NCBI GenBank assembly: GCA_035566015.1
Contig: DATMRS010000014.1
Coordinates: 41,597 to 105,596, forward strand
DNA from: DATMRS01 sp035566015
Lineage (GTDB): Bacteria; Pseudomonadota; Alphaproteobacteria; Sphingomonadales; Sphingomonadaceae
Reading direction: 5' to 3'
Length of the DNA stretch: 64,000 bases
A model generated the notes under the pieces. The model ran no database searches, was not told where the DNA came from, and was given only the letters and a program-made list of their open reading frames with translations. Position numbers and translations under genes: made by a program. This document shows, piece after piece, positions 50,998 to 60,387 of the stretch. Positions within the stretch are counted from its first letter, which is position 1. Every line of letters starts with the position of its first letter.

Positions 50998-51737
50998 CGC
51001 GTTTCCGCCTCACGATCGAATATGACGGCCGGCCCTTCATGGGATGGCAGCGCCAGGCCCATGGCCCGAGCGTCCAGCAACGGATCGAGGAAGCCGCCGA
51101 GACGATCACCGGTGAGGCCGCCGCCGTCTATGCGGCGGGGCGCACTGACGCCGGCGTCCATGCGCGTGCAATGGCGGCGCATATCGACATCACGCGGACA
51201 ATTATACCCTTCCGGCTGATGGAGGCGCTGAACGCACGGCTCCGCCCCTCACCCATCGCCATTCTCGATTGCGCCATCGTCGCGGACGACTGGCACGCCC
51301 GCTTTTCCTGCATTGGCCGGCGCTACATCTATCGCCTGATCGATCGGCGCGCGCCGCTGACGTTCGACGCGGGGCTGGCCTGGCGCGTGCCGGCCACACT
51401 CGACATCGCGGCGATGGCGGAGGCCGCGCGGAGGCTGGTCGGCCGGCATGATTTCACCACCTTCCGATCGATCCAGTGCCAGTCGGCAAGCCCTGTGAAG
51501 ACGCTCGACCGGCTCGACATACGCCGCGTCGGCGAAGCGATCGAGATAGAGGCGGCGGCGCGCTCTTTCCTGCATCATCAGGTCCGCTCGATGGTCGGTT
51601 GCCTTGCGCTGGTGGGGCGCGGCAAATGGAGCCCCGATGATATGCAAGCGGCGTTGGAAGCGCGCGATCGCGCCAGACTCGGCTTCAACGCGCCGCCCGA
51701 CGGCCTCTATTTCGTCGAGGCCGTCTACCCGGCCTGA
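50994..51737 (+). CDS. truA: tRNA pseudouridine synthase A
   Basis: 247 residues from a GTG overlapping the fmt stop. The catalytic Asp is in YAAGRTDAGVHARA; other marks are VTRFRLTIEYDGRPFMGWQ, RRYIYRLIDR and FLHHQVRSMVGCL. It modifies U38-40 in tRNA anticodon stems. Its last 13 bases overlap the tail of the leftward amidotransferase-like gene. Confidence 0.96.
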   Translation: MTRFRLTIEYDGRPFMGWQRQAHGPSVQQRIEEAAETITGEAAAVYAAGRTDAGVHARAMAAHIDITRTIIPFRLMEALNARLRPSPIAILDCAIVADDWHARFSCIGRRYIYRLIDRRAPLTFDAGLAWRVPATLDIAAMAEAARRLVGRHDFTTFRSIQCQSASPVKTLDRLDIRRVGEAIEIEAAARSFLHHQVRSMVGCLALVGRGKWSPDDMQAALEARDRARLGFNAPPDGLYFVEAVYPA

Positions 51738-53482
51738 CGCGTGGGCCCGAGCCCGAACAGCCGTGCAAGCGCGCGATCGAGCATCAGCATCTGCCAGAGA
51801 AAGCGGCCGTGATCGGCGACGCCTTCGCCATGCTCGGCCACGAGACGCGCGAGCGTTTCGGCCTCGAACCAGTCGGTCTGCGCCAGTGCTGAGCCGCGCG
51901 GCAACCGCCCCAGTTCGGCCGCCAGCGGACCACGCAGCCATTGCGAGACGGATGGCGCCGTGTCCGCCACCTTCTCAGCCCCGATCTCCTGCGGCAGATG
52001 ACGCCGCAAGGCACGCCGCAGCAGCCGGCGTCCGCGCAAAGCGGGCGGCACTGTCGCGAGAAAGGGCAGCAGCCGATGATCGAGCAGCGGCGCGCGCACG
52101 TCGAGCCCTGCCGCCATACCCGCCCTGTCCAGCGGCGCAAGCACCGCACCGGGCAGATGAAGCGTGCAATCGGCGAAATAGGCGCGGTCGGAGGCGATGG
52201 GTGAGGATGAAGCCCGAAGCGCGGCAAGATAGCGCTCCTCCGCCCGATAGCCGGCAAGCGCGCGACGCGCCTTGTCGTTGTAGAACGCGGCGCGGCCCGC
52301 AGCGTCGGTCCATAGCATTGCCTCGGCATAAGCCTCGTCTGCTGTATGGCCGAGCGGCGGATGGACAAGCCCTGCCCAGCGCCGCGCCTTCTCGGGCAAC
52401 AGCCTGCGCAGGCGATCATCGCGGCGGTGGGCGGCATGACGGCGATGCGTTGACAAAGCCTCTTCCCCGCCCGCGCCGGTGAGCATGCTTGTCGTCCGCT
52501 CGCGACCGAACCGGCAAAGCGGCGCAAGCATCCAGGCGGCCGGATCGGCGAACGGTTCGTCGGGAAACCCTTCCTCCCCCACAACCAGCCGGCGATAGCG
52601 GTGATGCGTGGCGAAGCGCGCGGCGACGGGCGGCGTTGATGCCGCTTCGTCAAAACCGGCGGCGCATGTCTCGATCGCGCCGGGTGAATGCTCCGCCATC
52701 AGCGCAACGATCGCGGCGGCCTCGACGCTGTCGTCGAGAATGGCGCCGGCGGGCGTGTTGTCTGCCATGGCGCGATGCACGGCGGCACGCAGCCGCTCGG
52801 TCAATTGCTCCGAGAATGTAGCCGCCGATCCCCGCGCACGATCGGTGACGTTCAGTGCCCACCAGCGCGTGGGCGACGGAACGGGCCGGCCCAGACGCAG
52901 GAGGAGATGGTGGCCGGCGGGAAGCTTCTCAATCCCCGCGACGAGACAAGCATCGTCCGGCACATGGCCCAAGGCCAGATAATCCTCGATCGCGGTGAGA
53001 TCGGGTGCGGGCCGCAGCAAGGGATGGACGAGCAGCCCGCGCAACTCCGAGGCGAAGAGCACCGCACCATCGGAAAGCAGCGTATAATGAAGCGGTTTTA
53101 CGCCCAACCTGTCACGCGCAAGGAAGAGCGAGCCGCGCGCCGGATCGTGAAGGGCAAAGGCGAAGGTGCCTTCAAGTCGGGACAGGCACTCCGCGCCCCA
53201 GCGGCTCCAGGCGTGCAGCACCAGCGCCGCATCGTCCCCGCCGGGCAAGTCGAAGTCGGCGCGTAACGCGTCACGATTGTCGAGGCGACCATCGAACGCG
53301 ACATGCAAGGCAGGCTCGATCAAGGATGCGCGGCCGCTTCCGCACAGGCCAACGCCCGGGCCGGTCCAAACGGCCGTCGGATCGAGCCCACGATGGGCCA
53401 TCCCGCGCGCCATCGCCGCGACCCGTGTGGGATCGACCGGCTTGCGCGTCGTGACGTGGAAGATTCCCGCTATGCCTGCCAT
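51725..53482 (-). CDS. degenerate asparagine synthetase-like amidotransferase (pseudoenzyme)
   Basis: 585 residues, with the general layout of exosortase-A-associated amidotransferases: a glutaminase half then a synthetase half. The start MAGIAGIFHV has Ala where the family has the catalytic Cys (MCGIAGIF). RDRLGVKPLHY is kept. In the synthetase half the pyrophosphate loop that should read SGGLDSS is DDSVEAA (about 250-256), and the GDGGDE-like region reads GAGGEEALS. Both catalytic centres are thus lost while the frame is long and open. It may be a structural or regulatory partner in exopolysaccharide synthesis. Neighbours are the XrtA-type ATPase, decarboxylase and ligase. Confidence 0.8.
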   Translation of the reverse strand: MAGIAGIFHVTTRKPVDPTRVAAMARGMAHRGLDPTAVWTGPGVGLCGSGRASLIEPALHVAFDGRLDNRDALRADFDLPGGDDAALVLHAWSRWGAECLSRLEGTFAFALHDPARGSLFLARDRLGVKPLHYTLLSDGAVLFASELRGLLVHPLLRPAPDLTAIEDYLALGHVPDDACLVAGIEKLPAGHHLLLRLGRPVPSPTRWWALNVTDRARGSAATFSEQLTERLRAAVHRAMADNTPAGAILDDSVEAAAIVALMAEHSPGAIETCAAGFDEAASTPPVAARFATHHRYRRLVVGEEGFPDEPFADPAAWMLAPLCRFGRERTTSMLTGAGGEEALSTHRRHAAHRRDDRLRRLLPEKARRWAGLVHPPLGHTADEAYAEAMLWTDAAGRAAFYNDKARRALAGYRAEERYLAALRASSSPIASDRAYFADCTLHLPGAVLAPLDRAGMAAGLDVRAPLLDHRLLPFLATVPPALRGRRLLRRALRRHLPQEIGAEKVADTAPSVSQWLRGPLAAELGRLPRGSALAQTDWFEAETLARLVAEHGEGVADHGRFLWQMLMLDRALARLFGLGPTRQAG

Positions 53483-53591
53483 GCGAACTCAGACGGCGGC
53501 GGCGAGCAGGGCGAGCGATATCTTCATGGGAGCCGAGCGATAGAAGCTGCCCGGCTGGCCGGCAACAGAGGACAGGGAAGAGATGCGCCGA

Positions 53592-54515
53592 TCATAGGAT
53601 CGGCCGATCGCCCAACCCTTTCGGCCCCCGCTCCACCCATTCGATCAACAGCCCCAGCGCCCGGCGCACCGCCACCTCCTGCTCGGCGACACGCGCTTCG
53701 AGCGCGGCAATACGCGCCGCAAGCGAGGAGCCGTCGTCGGTGGGCTCGATTTCCGCTGCGCGCGCGACCGCTTCACTATCCAGGATCGAGCGCCCTTCGC
53801 TCGCGCCCTGCATCAGCAACCGGTCGAGCAGCCGATTGAGCGCGCGCGGCACGCCTTTCGTCCGATCGTACAATGCCGCGAAGGCGTCGCCCGCGAACCG
53901 TGGCGCCCCGAGGCAACCGACCAGCGCCAGCCGATGCTCGATATAGGGCTCCACTTCTTCCGGCCGCAGCGGCGTCAGTTCGTGGCGCGCCATCACCTTC
54001 ATGCCAAGCGCATCCAGCGTCTGGCGCAGGACCGGGCTGCCGAAGAGCAAGAGCCGGGCGGAGCCGCCATTATCCGCGCGCAGGTTCGAAAGCTGACACA
54101 AAGACGCCAGCGCCGACGCGGAGAGAAGCTGTGCATCATCAATGGCCAGCACGATCTGCCGGCCAGCCTGCGATTCCAGAAGCTGTTCGAATGCCGCGAG
54201 AGCCTCCGATTCTACCGGATTATCCTGTTTAATCCCAAACGCTTCCAAAACGTCTTTCAGAATGGATTTTCCATTTGATGCCGTCAGCCGCACCGGCAGC
54301 GATGCCGCCCGATCGATGGTGGCGAGGAAATGGCCTATCAGCATGCTCTTGCCCGTCCCGCCTGCACCGGTGACGATCGCCATCCCCTCGCCCTGCGCAA
54401 GGGCATCGCCGAGACACGCCATCGCCTGCCGATGCGTCTCGCTCCCGAAATAGAAAGCCGGGTCCGCCGCTTCGCCGAACGGCAGCCCCGACAGCCCATA
54501 ATGGTCCGCGTACAT
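53592..54515 (-). CDS. exosortase-A locus secretion ATPase (ExeA-like AAA)
   Basis: 307 residues. N-terminus MYADHYGLSGLPFGEAADPAFYFGSETHRQAMACL is typical of PEP-CTERM-locus ATPases (TIGR03015-like) and ExeA. Walker A is TGAGGTGKS (49-57); Walker B is QIVLAIDDAQLL; a sensor region is LLLFGSPVL. A C-terminal coiled coil (about 265-300) carries AARIAALEARVAEQEVAV. AGGGGGGAAGA lies before ATG 54515; longer frame upstream is not protein-like. It lies between the amidotransferase-like and decarboxylase genes on one strand. Confidence 0.88.
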   Translation of the reverse strand: MYADHYGLSGLPFGEAADPAFYFGSETHRQAMACLGDALAQGEGMAIVTGAGGTGKSMLIGHFLATIDRAASLPVRLTASNGKSILKDVLEAFGIKQDNPVESEALAAFEQLLESQAGRQIVLAIDDAQLLSASALASLCQLSNLRADNGGSARLLLFGSPVLRQTLDALGMKVMARHELTPLRPEEVEPYIEHRLALVGCLGAPRFAGDAFAALYDRTKGVPRALNRLLDRLLMQGASEGRSILDSEAVARAAEIEPTDDGSSLAARIAALEARVAEQEVAVRRALGLLIEWVERGPKGLGDRPIL

Positions 54516-54541
54516 TCTTCCCCCCTCTGTCCCCCGCTCCT

Positions 54542-55783
54542 CTAGCGCATGTCGCCATCGACCAATATCTCGCGCGCGGGCGGGTGGCCGAGAAACGCCT
54601 GCGGACTGGCGCTTGCCCCATAAGCGCCGGCAAGGAAGATCGCGACGATATCGCCCGGCTCGGCATGGGGGAAAGCGACCTTCTCGGCCAATCGATCGAG
54701 CGGCGTGCAAAGACAACCGACGATCGTCGCTTCCTCGTTCACCGCTTCACCGAAGCGATTGGCGAGCGCCACCGGGTAATTGCGACGCACCACCGTACCG
54801 AAATTGCCGCTCGCCGCGAGTTGGTGATGCAGGCCGCCGTCAACGATCAGGAACAACTCGCCATGACTGATCTTCCGGTCGACGATCCGCGTCAGATAGA
54901 CGCCCGCTTCGCCCACAAGCCACCGGCCCAGTTCGATCGCGAAGCGGGCGGCGGGAAGACGTGGACGATGGCGTCCGAGGGTTTGGCCGAGCGCTGCCCC
55001 GATCGCTTCGACGTCCAGCGGCTCGTCACCCGCGAAATAAGGCAGGCCGAAGCCGCCGCCGAGATTGACCAGCGGCGGGGCCACGCCGCTCGCCTCGGCG
55101 ATATCCGCGGCAAGCGCGCAGGCGCTTGCCTGCGCCTCGATGATCGCGTCGGCGTCCAGCGACTGCGATCCGGCGAAGATATGCAAGCCGTGATAGTCGG
55201 CGCCGCTGGCGACAATATGGCGCACGAGGGCGGCGGCGCGATCGGCGTCCACCCCGAACGGCTTGGCGCCGCCGCCCATGCGCATGCCCGAGCCGCGCAA
55301 CTCGAAATCAGGATTGATGCGCACCGCGAGCCGGGGGCGGCGTCCCGACCGTTCCGCGATCGCCAGCACCCGCTCCGCCTCCTTTTCCGATTCGAGATTG
55401 AGCGTGATTCCGGCGGCGATGGCACGCGCCAGTTCGTCGTCACGCTTGCCGGGTCCCGCAAAGGAAATCCGCCCGGCTGCGGCCCCTGCGGCAAGCGCCT
55501 GATCCGTTTCGCCCGCCGAGGCCACGTCAACGCCGTCGACAAGAGGAATGATTGCCTTCAATAATCCAGCATAAGGATTTGCTTTCATGGCATAATGCAC
55601 ATGAAGCTCAGAAGGCATGGCAAGACGCAGCCGGGCAAGGCGTGCGCGCACGATCGCCATGTCATAGACGAACAGCGGGGTATCGCCCGCCGCCGCGATG
55701 AGAGCCTCCGCCTCAAACCCGCCGATCAGCAATTGTCCGCTGCGCCCGTCGAAATCGGGGGGGATAGGCCCCATCGGCTTCAT
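54542..55783 (-). CDS. PLP-dependent decarboxylase, exosortase A system-associated
   Basis: 413 residues of the group IV decarboxylase fold (alanine racemase-like barrel). PLP lysine in HYAMKANPY, phosphate-binding LGGGFGLPY, and the catalytic Cys pattern VGCLCTPLD. The C-terminal GAYGASASPQAFLGHPPAREILVDG is usual in this subgroup, near diaminopimelate or ornithine decarboxylases (TIGR03099-like). Its substrate is unknown; its fixed partners are the acyl-CoA ligase and the acyl carrier protein. Overlaps the ligase gene by four bases. Confidence 0.9.
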   Translation of the reverse strand: MKPMGPIPPDFDGRSGQLLIGGFEAEALIAAAGDTPLFVYDMAIVRARLARLRLAMPSELHVHYAMKANPYAGLLKAIIPLVDGVDVASAGETDQALAAGAAAGRISFAGPGKRDDELARAIAAGITLNLESEKEAERVLAIAERSGRRPRLAVRINPDFELRGSGMRMGGGAKPFGVDADRAAALVRHIVASGADYHGLHIFAGSQSLDADAIIEAQASACALAADIAEASGVAPPLVNLGGGFGLPYFAGDEPLDVEAIGAALGQTLGRHRPRLPAARFAIELGRWLVGEAGVYLTRIVDRKISHGELFLIVDGGLHHQLAASGNFGTVVRRNYPVALANRFGEAVNEEATIVGCLCTPLDRLAEKVAFPHAEPGDIVAIFLAGAYGASASPQAFLGHPPAREILVDGDMR

Positions 55784-57294
55784 GCGCCAAGCTCCGCGCG
55801 CAGGGCGGCGCGATCAAGCTTCCCATTGGCGTTGCGTGGCAGCATATCGCGCCAGGCGATCGTGCGCGGCCGCATGTAGGACGGCAATTCGCGTTGCAAA
55901 TGCTCGCGCAACGCCGCCTCATTCCTATGATCGCCGCTCACGACCAGCAGGATCGCCTGCCCCAATCGCTCGTCCGCGACACCCAACGCCGCCGCTTCCG
56001 ACACCAGGCCACTGGCAAGAGCACTATCCTCGATTTCATTTGGACTCAGCCTGTTACCGGATGTCTTTATCATATCATCGTCACGCCCGATGAAGCGCAA
56101 CAGACCGTCGGCGCCCCGCATCACGGTGTCGCCCGACCAGACGGCAACGCCTCCGTGAAGCGCGAAAGGTGGCGCCGGGCGGAAACGCGCTCGCGTCCTT
56201 TCCGGATCATTCCAATAGCCCTGCGCCACAAGCGGCCCGGCATGAACCAGTTCGCCCGGCTCGCCGCTCGCCGCGGGCGTCCCGTCCGGGCGGAGTACCA
56301 TCAGTTCGGCAAAAGGCACCGCGCCACCGATCGCATCGGGATGCGCGTCGATCAGCGCGGGATCGAGATAGGAGGAACGAAACGCCTCGGTCAGGCCGTA
56401 CATCGAGTAGATTTCAGCCTTGGGAAACAAGGCGCGCAACCGGCCGATCAATGCCGGCGCCAGCCGCCCGCCCGAATTGGTTATCCGCCGCAGCCGCGCC
56501 GCCACGTCCGCCGGCCAGCTCGCCTCGGCAAGCTGGACCCACAGCGGTGGCACGCCCGCCAGCGTGGTGATCTCCTGCCGCTCAATGGCGCGGATGACAT
56601 CGCGCGGCGTGAGATAATCGAGCGGCGCGACGCTCGCCCCCGCCGCCCAGCTCGAAAGCAACTGGTTTTGCCCATAATCGAAGCTGAGCGGCAAGACCGC
56701 CAGAGTCCGGTCGGTGGCAGAGAGATGTAGATAATGCGCCACGCTGATCGCGCCGAGCCAGAGATTGGCGTGGCTCAGCATCACGCCCTTCGGTTTCCCG
56801 GTCGAACCGGACGTATAGAGGATCGCCGCCAGATCGGCGGGATCGGCGGCGGAAGGCGGCAAGCCCTCACCATGCGCCAGTGCGGCGGCCCCCTCCTCAT
56901 CCTCGATCAGCAATGCGCAGCCGGCAGGACGATCAGCTTTTTCGAGTGTCGCCGCCCTGCCCGCCCCGGCGATCAGGAGGCTTGCGCCGCTATCGCCCAG
57001 AATATGGGCGATCTGCGCACGCTTGAGTAGTGGATTGGCCGGCACATGGATCAGGCCCGCGCGCGCGCAGGCCAGCGGCAACAAGCAAGCCAGCCGCGTC
57101 TTGGCGAGCCAGGACACCACGCGCGCGCCTTTGCCGAGCCCTCGCCGCTCCAACGCGAGGGCCAGCGCGGCGACCGCGCGCTCCAGCCCGATATAATCGA
57201 GCAGGCCCGCGCGATCGACAAGCGCGGCCGCATCCCCTTTCCCGCATTGCGGCAGGTGATCGAGCGGTCTTGGTGTCGGGTCTGGGGCGTGCAC
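55780..57294 (-). CDS. acyl-CoA ligase (AMP-forming), exosortase A system-associated
   Basis: 504 residues if GTG 57294 is the start; the frame is open to 57396 and no clear ribosome site was found, so the start is uncertain. P-loop AAILYTSGSTGKPKGVMLSH, MYGLTEAFRSSYLDP and the hinge FIGRDDDMIKTSGNRLSPNEIE are intact. It activates a carboxylic acid as adenylate, probably for loading the acyl carrier protein. Belongs to the TIGR03098-like group. Divergent from the carrier gene, with 147 bases between. Confidence 0.88.
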   Translation of the reverse strand: MHAPDPTPRPLDHLPQCGKGDAAALVDRAGLLDYIGLERAVAALALALERRGLGKGARVVSWLAKTRLACLLPLACARAGLIHVPANPLLKRAQIAHILGDSGASLLIAGAGRAATLEKADRPAGCALLIEDEEGAAALAHGEGLPPSAADPADLAAILYTSGSTGKPKGVMLSHANLWLGAISVAHYLHLSATDRTLAVLPLSFDYGQNQLLSSWAAGASVAPLDYLTPRDVIRAIERQEITTLAGVPPLWVQLAEASWPADVAARLRRITNSGGRLAPALIGRLRALFPKAEIYSMYGLTEAFRSSYLDPALIDAHPDAIGGAVPFAELMVLRPDGTPAASGEPGELVHAGPLVAQGYWNDPERTRARFRPAPPFALHGGVAVWSGDTVMRGADGLLRFIGRDDDMIKTSGNRLSPNEIEDSALASGLVSEAAALGVADERLGQAILLVVSGDHRNEAALREHLQRELPSYMRPRTIAWRDMLPRNANGKLDRAALRAELGA

Positions 57295-57441
57295 CGGGGT
57301 TCCACAAGATCGGCGATAGGGCGAACGGAGATAGCGCGATGCTCTGCGGGGGGGAACCTCCGTCCGCCGCACCGATGCTTGTTCCGGCGCGGGCAAGCGA
57401 TTAGGCGGAGCGCCGGTTCACGGCTCAAAGGGGGAGACCGA

Positions 57442-57717
57442 ATGACGGCAGCGAGCGACGAGGCCGAGGTGGACGCCACCGTCCGCGGTGTATTGCGCGA
57501 TGTGCTGGGCATTGCCGAGGCGCGCGTCGCCGCATTCGACGAATCGACGCCCTTGTTCGGCGCGCTCCCCGAACTCGATTCGATGGCCGTCGCAGGGCTG
57601 CTGACCGAACTGGAAGATCGTCTCGGCATCATCATCGAGGATGACGAGGTGGACGGCGACATGCTCGCCACCTTCGGCTCGCTCCTCGTCTTCGCGCGCC
57701 GCAAGACCCTCCTGTAG
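57442..57717 (+). CDS. acyl carrier protein, exosortase A-type locus
   Basis: 91 residues. The phosphopantetheine Ser is in PELDSMAVAGLL; the rest forms the usual four-helix carrier with an acidic face (IIIEDDEVDGDM). GGGGGAG lies before the ATG. It faces away from the ligase and decarboxylase genes but would carry the aminoacyl or acyl group they make. It is not the fatty acid AcpP, which has a DSL motif and shorter sequence. Confidence 0.88.
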   Translation: MTAASDEAEVDATVRGVLRDVLGIAEARVAAFDESTPLFGALPELDSMAVAGLLTELEDRLGIIIEDDEVDGDMLATFGSLLVFARRKTLL

Positions 57718-57738
57718 GTCGCGCGCGCCGCCCGGCGA

Positions 57739-58725
57739 TCAGGCCGGCTGGGCGACGGCGGCGTGGGCGGCCTTGCTTTCGAAATCGGCCTCGGCAAGGA
57801 AGCGTTCGGCATCGAGGGCGGCCATGCAGCCGGTTCCCGCCGCCGTCACCGCCTGCCGATAGACCTTGTCCATCACGTCGCCGCAGGCGAATACGCCCTC
57901 GACGCTGGTGCGGGTGCTGCCCGTTTCGACGCGGATATAGCTGTCCTCGTCGAGCGTGAGATGGCCACGGAACAGCTCGGTCGCCGGATGATGGCCGATC
58001 GCGACGAAACCGCCTTCCACGTCAAGCCGCTCGATAGCGCCCGTCACGGTATCGCGAAGATCGAGCCCGACGAGCCCCTGCGTGCCTTCGCCCGCCACGA
58101 ACTCGGCCACTTCCTTGTTCCACAGGATCTTGATGTCGGGATGGGCAAACAGCCGCTCCTGCAGGATCTTCTCGGCGCGCAGGCTGTCGCGCCGATGGAT
58201 CAGGGTCACGTCATGCGTGTGATTCGTGAGGTACAGCGCCTCCTCGACCGCGGTATTGCCGCCGCCGATCACCGCCACCTTCTTGCCCCGGAAAAAGAAG
58301 CCGTCGCAGGTCGCGCAAGCGGAAACGCCCTGCCCCCGCAGCTTCGTCTCGCTGTCGAGTCCCAGCCAGCGCGCCTGTGCGCCCGTCGCGATCACCAGCG
58401 TGTCGCCGATATAGACGGTGCCGCCGTCGCCGATCAGGCGGAACGGCCGCTGTGACAGGTCAACCTCGACGATCGTATCCCACATGATCTGCGCGCCGAC
58501 ATGCTCGGCCTGTTCCTGCATCTGCTCCATCAGCCACGGGCCCTGGATCACGTCCTTGAAGCCCGGATAATTTTCGACGTCGGTCGTCGTCGTCAGTTGC
58601 CCGCCCGGCTGCATGCCCTGCACCACGATCGGCGCCAGCCCCGCGCGCGCGCCGTAAATGGCGGCCGAAAGGCCGGCCGGGCCGGAACCGAGGATGAGCA
58701 TACGGGTGGAATGGGTGGCGATCAT
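57739..58725 (-). CDS. trxB: thioredoxin-disulfide reductase
   Basis: 328 residues. FAD site LILGSGPAGLSAAIYGARAGL, redox pair CATCDGFFF, NADPH site VIGGGNTAVEEALYL, and the C-terminal FACGDVMDKVYRQAVTAAGTGCMAALDAERFL are all complete. It recycles thioredoxin, the likely donor for the peroxiredoxin found at 5.2-5.7 kb. The gene converges with the carrier protein gene. Confidence 0.96.
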   Translation of the reverse strand: MIATHSTRMLILGSGPAGLSAAIYGARAGLAPIVVQGMQPGGQLTTTTDVENYPGFKDVIQGPWLMEQMQEQAEHVGAQIMWDTIVEVDLSQRPFRLIGDGGTVYIGDTLVIATGAQARWLGLDSETKLRGQGVSACATCDGFFFRGKKVAVIGGGNTAVEEALYLTNHTHDVTLIHRRDSLRAEKILQERLFAHPDIKILWNKEVAEFVAGEGTQGLVGLDLRDTVTGAIERLDVEGGFVAIGHHPATELFRGHLTLDEDSYIRVETGSTRTSVEGVFACGDVMDKVYRQAVTAAGTGCMAALDAERFLAEADFESKAAHAAVAQPA

Positions 58726-58887
58726 GACGGGCCTTTTCGTCGGAAGATGTCAGGCCACAGATAGGGGCCCAACCCGTCACTAGGCAACCGATGCGACATG
58801 CGGCGCGGCACAGAAAAGATTGGCCGCGTAATTAACCCTCTTTCCGGGGAGCCTTCGCGCATCTTGGACATTATAGCCCCTAAGAGA

Positions 58888-59355
58888 ATGATCGTGAAAG
58901 AAAGCTTAAACCAGATCCGCTATCGGTCGGCAGTGCCCGCGCTCCGCGCGGATCGATTTGTGCGGACGTCGCTTCCCCTGCTGGGGCAACAGCTTTCCAC
59001 GATCATGTCCCACGGCGTCTTGCGCGCTCAGGAGGCGAAGCGGAGCATTACTGCGCCGCGCTGGATGGCGACGCGCGACCCCGCCGTCCGGATCACCCGC
59101 CTTACCGAACCTTTTCCGCATGGCGACAGCGTGGCGGTCGCCATCCTCGCCTTCGAAGATGAACGCCGTCCGCCGTTGCTGGTCGATGCGTTCGAAGCGG
59201 CTCTGTTCGAAGCCGCCGAGGCGGAGGTCGCCATGCCCGCCCTCCTGCGCCATGGTTTCGATGCCGAGATTCGCACGGTGGACGCGGCTTTCCGCGCGGT
59301 TCGCCGCCTCGTCACTGCCGGCATACTGATCGAAGGTGGTCAGCCCGCCGCCTGA
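58888..59355 (+). CDS. hypothetical protein
   Basis: 155 residues if ATG 58888 is right; an upstream ATG at 58798 is also in frame, and ribosome sites are weak at both. The chain has no membrane helix or signal. It is Ala/Arg-rich with an amphipathic pattern in the final 70 residues (LVDAFEAALFEAAEAEVAMPALLRH). I do not recognise the family. The reading frame is long and its codon use resembles neighbours, which supports a real gene. Confidence 0.55.
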   Translation: MIVKESLNQIRYRSAVPALRADRFVRTSLPLLGQQLSTIMSHGVLRAQEAKRSITAPRWMATRDPAVRITRLTEPFPHGDSVAVAILAFEDERRPPLLVDAFEAALFEAAEAEVAMPALLRHGFDAEIRTVDAAFRAVRRLVTAGILIEGGQPAA

Positions 59356-59445
59356 GGCGGATCGATGCTTTCAGTGCCTTCCCGGAAAAGCGCGCTTGAG
59401 CGCCTTGATGCAGGAAGGGAGAAACGGCATCGAGGAGTGCAGAGG

Positions 59446-60360
59446 ATGAAGGATTTCCAAGGGCGCATCGCGTTCATCACCGGCGGCGCCTCGGGCGCGG
59501 GTTTCGGCCAGGCGGAGATATTCGGCGGGGCCGGTTGCCGCATCGTGATCGCCGATATCCGCCGCGACCAACTCGACAAGGCGGTCGCCGCGCTGACGGC
59601 AAAGGGCATCACCGCTCACGGCATCCAGTTGGACGTCACCGATCGCGATGCATTCGCACGCGCCGCCGATGAGGTCGAATCGCATTTCGGCGCGCCGCCG
59701 CAGCTTCTGTTCAACACTGCCGGCGTGAACAGCTTCGGCCCGGTCGAATCCTCGACCTATGGCGATTTCGACTGGTTGATCGGCGTCAATCTCGGCGGCG
59801 TGATAAATGGCATGGTGACGTTCGTGCCGCGGATGATCGCGGCGAGCCAGCCCGGGCATATCGTGACGACGGCTTCGGTCGGCGGTTTCCACGGCAGCGC
59901 CGCTGCTGCCCCTTATTCGGCGGCGAAAGCGGCGGCGATCAATCTTATGGAAAGCTACCGCATGTCGCTGGAAAAATACGATATCGGCGTGTCGGTACTT
60001 TGCCCCGCCAATATCCGCTCGAACATCGCGGAGGCGACGACGATCCGGCCCGCGTCTTTCGGTGACACCGGCTATCTGGTGAATGAAGACACGATCGCGT
60101 CGCTCCACAGCATCCACATCCACGGCATGGACCCGCTCGAACTCGCGCGGCACGTCAAGCGCGCCGTGGAGGAGAACAAGCTCTACATCGTTCCTTATCC
60201 CGAAACGAAGGAGCAGATCGCGGCGCATTTCAACGCGATCCTCGACGCCATCCCGCCGATAGAGAGCGATCCCGAAGGCGCCCGCAAACGCACCGAAGCG
60301 CTCCAGAATTGGGCGCGCGACCGGGCAAAGATGATGACGAAGGGCAAGGATCAGGGCTAA
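59446..60360 (+). CDS. short-chain dehydrogenase/reductase
   Basis: 304 residues. TGGASGAGFG cofactor motif, NTAG in LLFNTAGVNS (Thr for the usual Asn-Ala), catalytic Ser near TTASVGG and PYSAAKAAA. IADIRRDQL after strand 2 has Asp, which favours NAD. GAGGAG lies before ATG 59446. It starts a rightward pair with the glutathione transferase 27 bases later, a combination often tied to aromatic or alcohol oxidation in sphingomonads. The substrate is unknown. Confidence 0.85.
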   Translation: MKDFQGRIAFITGGASGAGFGQAEIFGGAGCRIVIADIRRDQLDKAVAALTAKGITAHGIQLDVTDRDAFARAADEVESHFGAPPQLLFNTAGVNSFGPVESSTYGDFDWLIGVNLGGVINGMVTFVPRMIAASQPGHIVTTASVGGFHGSAAAAPYSAAKAAAINLMESYRMSLEKYDIGVSVLCPANIRSNIAEATTIRPASFGDTGYLVNEDTIASLHSIHIHGMDPLELARHVKRAVEENKLYIVPYPETKEQIAAHFNAILDAIPPIESDPEGARKRTEALQNWARDRAKMMTKGKDQG

Positions 60361-60387
60361 AGCACCGGCAAAAGAGGGAGAGGGGCG

